Positions 1 through 5,808 of a DNA stretch of 6,518 nt are shown one piece after another (within the stretch, counting starts at the first letter, position 1; the number at the start of each line of letters is the position of its first letter). The stretch is from Candidatus Poribacteria bacterium (GTDB lineage Bacteria > Poribacteria > WGA-4E > B28-G17): contig QNBQ01000103.1 of NCBI GenBank assembly GCA_003645735.1, forward strand, positions 1 through 6,518. The letters run 5' to 3'. Below the pieces are notes generated by a model. It was given only the letters and a program-made list of their open reading frames with translations, did no database searches and had not been told where the DNA came from. The translations under genes were made by a program, and so were the position numbers.

Positions 1-410
1 AATCCCTCGTTCGTCTTGGCCTTGACGCTCACCCTCCCCGGATCTATCCTCAAAAGCTCGGCTATATTGGCCCTCATCCGATCGATGTAGGGGGCCAGTT
101 TAGGCCTTTCGGCTATGACGACCGAGTCCACGTTGCGGATCTCAAACCTGTCGGCGATCATCTCGTAGACCCGTTCGAGGATGTGGGAGCTTGGGATATC
201 CTTGAATCTGGGGTCGGTATCGGGGAAGTGCGTCCCAATGTCCCCGAGCGAGGCGGCCCCGAGCAGGGCGTCGGAGATGGCGTGCAGCAGCACGTCGGCG
301 TCCGAATGGCCAAGCAACCCTTTCTCATAAGGTATCTCCACGCCGCCGATCACCAACCTCCTCCCCTCGACCAGCTTGTGTATATCGTATCCTACGCCGA
401 CCCTGAACAT
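1..410 (-). CDS. ispF: 2-C-methyl-D-erythritol 2,4-cyclodiphosphate synthase, 3' end cut by the window
   Basis: IspF converts CDP-methylerythritol 2-phosphate to methylerythritol 2,4-cyclodiphosphate with release of CMP, a cytoplasmic step of the MEP isoprenoid pathway. The 136 visible codons begin [14 protein letters not shown]9 and H11 of the DxH motif and H43 in the HSDADVLLH stretch (35-43) match the metal-binding residues of the family. The motifs [19 protein letters not shown] (46-64) and the later KAKTNEG (about 130-136) are also typical. The family is about 155-160 aa, so roughly 20 C-terminal residues lie beyond base 1. The ATG at 410 lies inside the end of ispD (19-nt overlap), and no strong Shine-Dalgarno sequence precedes it; a GAGG sits 13 nt upstream. 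Translation is therefore probably coupled to ispD, as in many ispDF pairs. Nothing looks broken in the visible part. Confidence 0.96.
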   Translation of the reverse strand, partial: MFRVGVGYDIHKLVEGRRLVIGGVEIPYEKGLLGHSDADVLLHAISDALLGAASLGDIGTHFPDTDPRFKDIPSSHILERVYEMIADRFEIRNVDSVVIAERPKLAPYIDRMRANIAELLRIDPGRVSVKAKTNEG

Positions 411-1114
411 CGTTTGAGTATGGCCTCGGCGAAGATGAGGTCCTCGGGGGTTGTGATCTTTATGTTCTCGTAGCTCCCCATGACGAGCTTAACTTTTACC
501 CCCATCCTCTCGACCAGCCCGGCGTCGTCCGTCGCCTCGATCCCCTCTTTTTCGGCCAGCCTGTGGGCTTCCATGATCAGGTCGAACCTGAAGACCTGGG
601 GCGTCTGGATCGCCCAGAGCCTGCTTCTGTCGAGGGTTTTGGCCGCGAACCCCTCCTCATCGCCCTCCTTGATCGTATCCTTGACGGGCACCGCCGCCGT
701 CGCGGCTCCCCACCTCCTCCCCTCCTCCAGGCATCTCTCTATAAGCTCGATGCCGACGAACGGCCTCACCCCGTCGTGTATGGCCACCAGATCGACGCCC
801 CTTCCCTCGATAGCCCTCAGGCCGTTGAAGACCGACTCGCGCCGCGTCTCGCCGCCGGGGACGATCGATACGACCTTATCGAACCCGAACCGCTCGACGA
901 TCTCGCTTCGGCACCGCTCCACGTCCTCCTCGGCCACGACCAGGGCGATCCCATCGATCGAGGGACAATCCTGGAACTTCCGAACGGTTAAGGCGAGGAT
1001 GGGTGTTCCGGCTATCTCGATGTAGGGCTTTTTAACCCCTCCCATCCTCGCCCCGCGACCAGCCGCGGGGATGAGGGCGAAAACCACCGCGCCTCTCCCT
1101 TTCACGTTGACCAT
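392..1114 (-). CDS. ispD: 2-C-methyl-D-erythritol 4-phosphate cytidylyltransferase
   Basis: IspD joins CTP and methylerythritol 4-phosphate to give CDP-methylerythritol and pyrophosphate, upstream of IspF in the MEP pathway. The CTP-binding loop [10 protein letters not shown] is at 16-25, followed by KKPY (28-31). Other family motifs are [13 protein letters not shown] (87-99), IHDGVRPFV (112-120), [13 protein letters not shown] (140-152), AIQTPQVF (168-175), ATDDAGLVE (194-202) and the closing [14 protein letters not shown] (213-226). Length is normal for a single-domain IspD, not an IspDF fusion. The listed start is the ATG at 1114. A GTG at 1087 may be the true start: it has AGGGAG 7 nt upstream and gives [10 protein letters not shown], the usual distance from the family's N-terminus to the loop. 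The gene overlaps the end of the PIN/TRAM gene by 83 nt (ATG) or 56 nt (GTG), and the start of ispF by 19 nt. Confidence 0.96.
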   Translation of the reverse strand: MVNVKGRGAVVFALIPAAGRGARMGGVKKPYIEIAGTPILALTVRKFQDCPSIDGIALVVAEEDVERCRSEIVERFGFDKVVSIVPGGETRRESVFNGLRAIEGRGVDLVAIHDGVRPFVGIELIERCLEEGRRWGAATAAVPVKDTIKEGDEEGFAAKTLDRSRLWAIQTPQVFRFDLIMEAHRLAEKEGIEATDDAGLVERMGVKVKLVMGSYENIKITTPEDLIFAEAILKRCSGSA

Positions 1115-2123
1115 GAGGCTGTTGTTCTTCCTGTTGCCCTTCCCTCTGCTGTTCTTTCGGCTCCTCCTTGATCCTTGTGAAGATCATCCTGCCCGCCGCC
1201 GTCTGGAGGGTGGAGGTCACCTCCACCAGGACGGTCTGTCCGAGGAACTGCCTGCCGTTTTCGACCACGACCATCGTCCCGTCGTCCAGATACCCGACCC
1301 CCTGGTTGAACTCCTTGCCCTCCTTGATGATCTTTATGGTCATCGTCTCGCCCGGCAGGACGATCGGCTTCAGCGCGTTGGCCAGGTCGTTTATGTTGAG
1401 AACCGTCACCCCTTGAAGCTCGGCCACCTTGTTCAGGTTGAAGTCGTTGGTTATGATCTTCGCGTTCAGCTCCCTGGCCAGCCTTATCAGCTTGGCATCC
1501 ACCTCCTGTATGTCCGGGTAATCCTCGTCGATCACCTGGACGTCGATGTCGGGCAGCTCCTGAAGCTCCCTCAGCTTGTCCAGGCCTCTTCTGCCCTTGT
1601 TCCTCCTCAGCACGTCAAGCGAGTCGGCTATGTGCTGAAGCTCCCTCAGCACGAACCTCGGTATGAGCAGCGTCCCCTCGATGAACTGGGTTTTGCATAT
1701 GTCGACGATTCTCCCGTCTATTATGACGCTCGTGTCGAGGATCTTATACGAGCTTTCGGCGGCTCCCGGGTTTTTGGCCACCTTCAAGGAGGGGATCAGC
1801 CCGCGGTATCTGTAGGCGGTCATCGCCCCGGCGTATCCCAGTATGACGGGCAGGGCGACGTTGAGGTAGGGGTTATCGGTTTGGGATGAGGTTTTTATGA
1901 GGTGGAGGATCAACGCCGCCCCCGCCAGCCCCACGCTCATCCCTATCGAGCTGATGAACAGCCCTTTGAGCCACTCCCTCCTGGTCAGGCCATCTACGAC
2001 GGCCAGGGCGCCCGAAAGCAGAAGCCCTGTCAGCGCGAACCTGTAATCCCCTCCTATGCCGTAGCCGATCAGCGCCGAAAGAAGGACGAAGAGAATCCTG
2101 ACCGACCATCCTTCCCTTCTCAA
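1032..2123 (-). CDS. yacL: YacL-like membrane protein with PIN and TRAM domains
   Basis: This is a putative membrane-bound ribonuclease of the Bacillus YacL type; its physiological role is not established. Four hydrophobic segments lie near 8-24, 28-46, 52-76 and 88-106. A PIN nuclease domain follows, about 127-250. It begins KILDTSVIIDGRI and carries candidate metal-binding acids D130, E161, D209 (VDAKLIRLA) and D227 (TNDFNLNKVA). A TRAM domain, a predicted RNA-binding beta barrel, spans about 255-318 (from LPGETMTI to GRMIFTRI). The last 45 residues are polar, rich in Q, E and R, then G, R and P, and look disordered; their final part overlaps ispD in another frame. The start is TTG at 2123, supported by AGGAGG 8 nt upstream; the next in-frame ATG (residue 62) would remove two membrane segments. 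The gene lies 18 nt after radA, where Bacillus has disA between the two. Confidence 0.92.
   Translation of the reverse strand: MRREGWSVRILFVLLSALIGYGIGGDYRFALTGLLLSGALAVVDGLTRREWLKGLFISSIGMSVGLAGAALILHLIKTSSQTDNPYLNVALPVILGYAGAMTAYRYRGLIPSLKVAKNPGAAESSYKILDTSVIIDGRIVDICKTQFIEGTLLIPRFVLRELQHIADSLDVLRRNKGRRGLDKLRELQELPDIDVQVIDEDYPDIQEVDAKLIRLARELNAKIITNDFNLNKVAELQGVTVLNINDLANALKPIVLPGETMTIKIIKEGKEFNQGVGYLDDGTMVVVENGRQFLGQTVLVEVTSTLQTAAGRMIFTRIKEEPKEQQREGQQEEQQPHGQRERERRGGFRPHPRGWSRGEDGRG
1051..1070 (-). repeat. 7-bp GC-only inverted repeat in the yacL/ispD overlap
   Basis: The arms CCCCGCG (1051-1057) and CGCGGGG (1064-1070) are exact reverse complements with a 6-nt loop. They encode the PAAGRG loop of IspD and, in another frame, the PRGWSRG tail of the PIN/TRAM protein. 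No U-run follows on the minus strand, so it is not a terminator. Confidence 0.55.
1095..1100 (-). promoter_or_regulatory. Ribosome binding site favouring a GTG start for ispD
   Basis: The minus strand reads AGGGAG here, 7 nt before the GTG at 1087-1085. The upstream ATG at 1114 has only an AGGAAG 12 nt away. The spacing and the fit to the conserved IspD N-terminus favour the GTG, but both starts are possible. Confidence 0.5.
1209..1227. repeat. 19-bp near-perfect palindrome in the TRAM-coding part of yacL
   Basis: The arms GGTGGAGGT (1209-1217) and ACCTCCACC (1219-1227) are exact reverse complements around a single base. The dyad lies in codons for LVEVTST of the TRAM domain, about 120 nt upstream of the ispD start. 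No function can be assigned from sequence alone. Confidence 0.6.
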
Positions 2124-2131
2124 TTTCGCTC

Positions 2132-2137
2132 CCTCCT
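2132..2137 (-). promoter_or_regulatory. Strong Shine-Dalgarno deciding the TTG start of the PIN/TRAM gene
   Basis: The minus strand reads AGGAGG, 8 nt before the TTG at 2123-2121, within the 18-nt gap after the radA stop. No ATG or GTG lies nearby in frame. The site is the main reason to accept the TTG start. Confidence 0.85.
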
Positions 2138-2141
2138 TCCG

Positions 2142-3515
2142 TCAGTGGTTGCCGCTTAAGACGGCGCTCAACGCCTGGAAGATGTTTCTGACCGGCACCA
2201 CCTCCACTCCGTCCGTCGAGTCGATCGATCTAAGGTTTGCCTCCGGCATTATGACCCGCTTGAAGCCGAGCTTAGAGGCCTCAGAGACCCTCTTGCCGGC
2301 CTGTGAAACCCCCCTCACCTCCCCGCTCAGCCCCACCTCGCCTATGATGACGGTTCCGGGGTCGATCGGCAGCTCCCTGGCGCTCGAGACTATGGCCGCG
2401 ACGACGCCCAGATCCGCCCCCGGCTCGACCACCTGCAGCCCGCCCGTCACGTTGACGAAAACGTCCATCGCGCTCATCTTAAGCCCGACCCTCTTTTCCA
2501 GCACGGCCAAAAGCAAGGCCAACCTGTTCCGATCCACCCCGGAGGTCGCCCTCCGGGGCATAGTGGCGTTAGTGGGCACAACCAAGGCTTGAAGCTCGAA
2601 GAGTATCGGCCTCGTCCCCTCAACGCCCGCCACGACGACCGATCCGGGACTCCCCTCCTCCCTGTCCGCCAGGAAGACCGCCGAGGGGTTCAAAACCTCC
2701 ACCAACCCCTCCGATCGCATTTCGAAAACGCCTATCTCATTAGTTGAGCCGAACCTGTTCTTAGCCGCCCTCAATATCCTGTAGGCGTGCTGCTTGTCCC
2801 CCTCGAAATAGAGAACCGTGTCCACCATATGCTCCACCAGCTTCGGCCCGGCTATGGCCCCCTCCTTGGTGACGTGCCCCACCAGGAAAAACGGCGTGCC
2901 TGTCCCCTTGGCCAGCATCGTGAACTCAGCCGCGCACTCCCTCACCTGGGTTATGCTGCCGGGGGAGGACTCCAGCTCGGGCTTGTAAACCGCCTGGATC
3001 GAATCTATGACGACGACCTTCGGCTTCAGCTCGCCGATCCTCTCCTTGATGGAGCCGACGTCCATCTCGCACAGGATGTAGAGCCGATCCGAGGAGATAG
3101 AAAGCCTCTCGGCGCGCATCTTGATCTGGGCCAGCGACTCCTCGCCCGTTACATAAAGGGCCGTCCCGTGCAGCTCGCTCATCCGGGCGGATGCCTGCAG
3201 CAGCAGGGTGGACTTGCCTATGCCTGGATCGCCTCCGATCAGAACCACGGACCCGGGCACCAACCCCCCGCCCAGAACCCTGTCCAGCTCGCCTATCCCT
3301 GTCGATAGCCTCTCCGCCCCCGCCGGCTCTATCGAGCTTAGGGGAACGGGCTCCGACCGGAAGGGGACGGGGGGACGTCTCCCGAGGGCGCCCGGCTGAG
3401 GGGCGACCTCCTCCTCGAACGAGTTCCACTCGCCGCACTCAGGGCATCTGCCCATCCATTTCGGCGATATGTAACCGCATTCCCTGCAGACGAACCTCGT
3501 CCGAGGCTTGGCCAT
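2142..3515 (-). CDS. radA: DNA repair ATPase/helicase RadA (Sms)
   Basis: RadA is a RecA-like ring ATPase that drives branch migration of recombination intermediates and works with RecA in DNA repair. Its length (457 aa) is normal. An N-terminal zinc finger has the C4 pattern C10-x2-C13 and C24-x2-C27. The RecA-like core has Walker A GGDPGIGKS (94-102), Walker B KVVVIDS (166-172) and the RadA-specific KNRFG motif (252-256). The C-terminal Lon-protease-like domain, about 275-457, includes DVFVNVTGG (351-359) and ADLGVVAAIVSS (367-378). All key motifs are present. The ATG at 3515 is 6 nt after the mlaD stop and gives the family's usual start (MAKPRTRFVC, with the first finger cysteine at 10). 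A GGAGGTGA sits in the end of mlaD, rather far upstream (11 nt), and GGGGAG abuts the ATG, so coupling to mlaD is likely. Confidence 0.97.
   Translation of the reverse strand: MAKPRTRFVCRECGYISPKWMGRCPECGEWNSFEEEVAPQPGALGRRPPVPFRSEPVPLSSIEPAGAERLSTGIGELDRVLGGGLVPGSVVLIGGDPGIGKSTLLLQASARMSELHGTALYVTGEESLAQIKMRAERLSISSDRLYILCEMDVGSIKERIGELKPKVVVIDSIQAVYKPELESSPGSITQVRECAAEFTMLAKGTGTPFFLVGHVTKEGAIAGPKLVEHMVDTVLYFEGDKQHAYRILRAAKNRFGSTNEIGVFEMRSEGLVEVLNPSAVFLADREEGSPGSVVVAGVEGTRPILFELQALVVPTNATMPRRATSGVDRNRLALLLAVLEKRVGLKMSAMDVFVNVTGGLQVVEPGADLGVVAAIVSSARELPIDPGTVIIGEVGLSGEVRGVSQAGKRVSEASKLGFKRVIMPEANLRSIDSTDGVEVVPVRNIFQALSAVLSGNH
2537..2558 (-). repeat. Perfect 9-bp inverted repeat with GCGA loop inside radA
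   Basis: The arms CCCCGGAGG (2537-2545) and CCTCCGGGG (2550-2558) are exact reverse complements around four bases. In the transcript the loop reads GCGA, a GNRA-type tetraloop, so a very stable hairpin is expected. It lies in codons for the conserved MPRR..SG stretch of RadA, about residues 320-327. No U-run follows, so it is not an intrinsic terminator. Confidence 0.7.
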
Positions 3516-3521
3516 CTCCCC

Positions 3522-5072
3522 TCATCTCACCTCCGACCTCATCACGCCGAACGCTATCCCCCTTTGATCCAGCAGATCCTCGCCCCCGAGGATGAGGTGC
3601 CAGTTTTTGTAAAGCTTGAGGGAGAGGAAGGAGTCGACCCTGGGCCTATCCCCTCCGGCATCGATCAGCTCGGTCGACAGCCCCAGCCATTTGACCGGCC
3701 ACAGATCCAATCCCAGGCCGGCCTTCGACCTCAGCGCCCCTATCCGCACCCGGAGGAACAGATCCCTCAGGTTGATCGGCCTGACATACTGGAGGTCGAG
3801 CATCGGCCTGCCCTCCTCAACGGTGACGCCCGTCATCAGGCTTCCGAGCTTCAGCGAGACGCTGCTTCGGAAGCTGCCGGGGAGGTTGACATATCTGAAG
3901 CCGGCGCCCCAGGTCAGGCTTTGCCCTCCGATGAGGTTGTAATCGGATCTGAAGCTCTCCACGGCCTTTGACACCGATCTGGCGGCCTCGTCTATGCCTT
4001 CCAGCGTCGAACGTATCCTGCGAAGGGTCTCATCCGAGCTTACGAGCTTGCCCGCCGTCCCTCTGCCCTCTTCCAGACCTTTCAGCAGCCCATCGATCCT
4101 GGCCGCCGTCCCTTTTATGGCCGAGCTGGTGGCGCGGATATCCTTCAGGAGATCGCGCGCTTCCTTGAGATCGGCCGCCGCCTCCCCTTTCAGCTCGTCG
4201 AGGTCGGCCAACAGCTCCCGTTGTATCAGATCGACGGCCTCCTCGACCTTTGCCGACAGCTCCTCTAGCCTCTTAAGCGCTTCATCAGCCGAGCCGGCGG
4301 CGCGGCTCACCTCTCGCCGTGTCACGCCGACGGTTCCCCTCGCCTCCTCCAGGAGCGCCGCCGTCTGCGATTTGATCCCCTCGTAATCCCGAGCGGCTTT
4401 GTCGGTCAGCTCATCGAGCCTGGCGACGATCCTCCTCAGCTCGCGCCTGTTCTCGGCTATCAATACCTGAAGCTCGTTGGATAGGGATTGGATCGAGGCG
4501 AGCGTTTTATCCAGCTTGCCGATCCCGGCGGAGATCCCCTCAGCTGCCTCCGACAACTTCTCCACGGCCCGATCGATCTTGGGACGCAGGGCGTCCACCA
4601 GGTCGAGGGTTGAGCTCACGACCTCAACGGCGATCTTGGCGGCTTCCTCGGCCTTCCTCAGAACCATCGCCGTGCTGGTCGGATCCCTCCCCTCTATCAA
4701 CTCGTTGTCCTCGACCGGCGGGTTTCCTACCGGGCCGTTCTCTATCTCGACATATGTCTCGCCCACCACGCCTAAGAAGCCTATCGAGGCGACGCATCCC
4801 TTCCTCAGCGGGATCGGGCTTTTGACGCGCAGCTTCACCTCCACGCCCTCCTCCAGCAGTTTCATCCCGATCACCTTCCCTATCTGAACGCCGTTCATGT
4901 GCACCGGCGCCCCCAGCTGGAGGTTGGCCACGAAGTTGAACCTGGCCCTTAGGATCTTGCCGCCTATCCCCCTCCTCCAGTTGGCGGAGTTGAGGACCAG
5001 CGCGGCGATCAGGGCCAAGCCCACGGCCACAAGCAGGCCTACCTTTACCTCAGACCATCTCCTCCCCTGCAT
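3522..5072 (-). CDS. mlaD: MlaD-type MCE lipid-transport protein with long helical stalk and C-terminal beta-rich domain
   Basis: This is the substrate-binding MCE subunit of an MlaEFD lipid transporter. One membrane helix lies at about 9-28. The MCE domain is about 38-115: GAPVHMNGVQIGKVIG (54-69), the basic turn PLRKGC (88-93) and GFLGVVGETYVEIENG (98-113). About 240 residues (134-372) are rich in A, E, K, L and R and look helical or coiled-coil, with the family motif GRGTAGKLVSSDETL at 336-350. From about 380 to 511 the sequence changes to alternating short strands with many Gly and aromatic residues (for example WGAGFRYVN and GLGLDLWPVKWLGLSTEL), like an outer-membrane barrel. At 516 aa it is far longer than E. 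coli MlaD (about 180 aa). The ATG at 5072 has GGGAG 6 nt upstream and overlaps mlaF by 23 nt. The MCE assignment is firm; the barrel is inferred. Confidence 0.93.
   Translation of the reverse strand: MQGRRWSEVKVGLLVAVGLALIAALVLNSANWRRGIGGKILRARFNFVANLQLGAPVHMNGVQIGKVIGMKLLEEGVEVKLRVKSPIPLRKGCVASIGFLGVVGETYVEIENGPVGNPPVEDNELIEGRDPTSTAMVLRKAEEAAKIAVEVVSSTLDLVDALRPKIDRAVEKLSEAAEGISAGIGKLDKTLASIQSLSNELQVLIAENRRELRRIVARLDELTDKAARDYEGIKSQTAALLEEARGTVGVTRREVSRAAGSADEALKRLEELSAKVEEAVDLIQRELLADLDELKGEAAADLKEARDLLKDIRATSSAIKGTAARIDGLLKGLEEGRGTAGKLVSSDETLRRIRSTLEGIDEAARSVSKAVESFRSDYNLIGGQSLTWGAGFRYVNLPGSFRSSVSLKLGSLMTGVTVEEGRPMLDLQYVRPINLRDLFLRVRIGALRSKAGLGLDLWPVKWLGLSTELIDAGGDRPRVDSFLSLKLYKNWHLILGGEDLLDQRGIAFGVMRSEVR
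3527..3534 (-). promoter_or_regulatory. Shine-Dalgarno sequence for radA inside the 3' end of mlaD
   Basis: The minus strand reads GGAGGTGA, a full match to the usual 3' tail of 16S rRNA. The radA ATG is 11 nt downstream, which is longer than ideal. A second, out-of-frame ATG at 3525 lies closer to it and overlaps the mlaD stop codon. Confidence 0.55.
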
Positions 5073-5808
5073 CCGGCTCTCCCGACAAAAAGGCTTTTAC
5101 GAACGGGTTTTCGCTCCTCTTTATCTCCTCGGGGCTGCCGACCTCTATTATCCTGCCGTCGTGCATCATCGCTATCCGGCTGCCTAAGAAAAAGGCGCTG
5201 GGGATGTCATGGGTGACGATGACCGAGGTGACCCCCAGCTTGTCGTGCAGCCCCTTTATCAGCCTCAATATGCCGGAGACGGTTATCGGGTCGAGGGCCG
5301 TCGTCGGCTCATCGTAGAGGATGATCTTGGGGTTCATCGCTATGGCCCTGGCAAGCCCGACCCTCTTGCGCATCCCGCCGCTGAGCTGAGCCGGCTTCAT
5401 ATCCTCCGTCCCGGCCATCCCCACGAGCGCCAGCTTCTCGGCCACGATCTTTTTTATCTCCTCCTTGGGCAGATCGGTGTGCTGATTTAACATGAAAGCG
5501 ACGTTTTCGCCGACCGTCAGCGAATCGAAGAGGGCCGAGGACTGGAAGAGCACGCCTATCTTCTTACGGACCTCGTTCAGCTCGTCCTGATCCAGCTTCG
5601 TGATCTCCTTCCCGTCCACCCACACCTCGCCCGAATCCGGCTTCAGCAGCCCTAGGATGACCTTCAGCGTCACGGTCTTGCCGCATCCGCTCCTGCCCAT
5701 TATGATCATCGTCTCGCCCTCGTATATATCGAGCGACAGCCCCTTGAGCACCGGCTTGCCGTCTATGGAGAGGTGGACGTCCTTGAGCGAGATTATGGGC
5801 CTGTTCAT
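5050..5808 (-). CDS. mlaF: ABC transporter ATP-binding protein, MlaF family
   Basis: This is the cytoplasmic ATPase of the MlaEFD transporter; it pairs with the permease MlaE and powers lipid movement at the inner membrane. At 252 aa it is a complete single ABC domain. Visible motifs are Walker A GRSGCGKT (38-45), Q-loop Q89 in VLFQSSALFDSLTV (86-99), signature LSGGMRKRVGLARA (142-155), Walker B IILYDEP (162-168), D-loop ALDP (171-174) and the switch histidine H200 in VTHD. The phrases QSSALFDSLTVGENVAF and DEPTTALDPITV are typical of the Mla/Mkl branch rather than of nutrient importers. The ATG at 5808 overlaps the mlaE stop as ATGA (4 nt), the classic sign of translational coupling, with GGTGGGG 5 nt upstream. 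The 3' end overlaps mlaD by 23 nt. Confidence 0.96.
   Translation of the reverse strand: MNRPIISLKDVHLSIDGKPVLKGLSLDIYEGETMIIMGRSGCGKTVTLKVILGLLKPDSGEVWVDGKEITKLDQDELNEVRKKIGVLFQSSALFDSLTVGENVAFMLNQHTDLPKEEIKKIVAEKLALVGMAGTEDMKPAQLSGGMRKRVGLARAIAMNPKIILYDEPTTALDPITVSGILRLIKGLHDKLGVTSVIVTHDIPSAFFLGSRIAMMHDGRIIEVGSPEEIKRSENPFVKAFLSGEPDAGEEMV
5079..5083 (-). promoter_or_regulatory. Ribosome binding site of mlaD within mlaF
   Basis: The minus strand reads GGGAG, 6 nt before the mlaD ATG at 5072. It supports this start despite the 23-nt overlap with mlaF. Confidence 0.6.

Noticed and set aside
392..410. Fusion of ispD and ispF into one bifunctional gene
   Set aside because: The ispD frame ends in TAG at 394-392 and ispF starts in a different frame at 410, so they are two overlapping genes.
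1051..1070. Rho-independent terminator between yacL and ispD
   Set aside because: A GC-rich stem is present but no U-run follows it on the minus strand, and it lies inside both coding regions.
1071..1889. Plus-strand open frame of 272 codons opposite the PIN/TRAM gene
   Set aside because: Its translation is rich in His, Leu, Pro and Arg, as expected of an antisense shadow, while the minus strand encodes a coherent four-helix, PIN and TRAM protein.
2787..3308. Plus-strand open frame of 173 codons opposite radA
   Set aside because: It lies wholly antisense to a radA reading frame with every family motif, has no recognisable domain, and long antisense frames are expected in GC-rich DNA.
2926..3438. 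Minus-strand frame of 170 codons inside radA
   Set aside because: It is an alternate frame of radA with an Arg/Gly-rich translation and no known domain; the radA frame is intact throughout.
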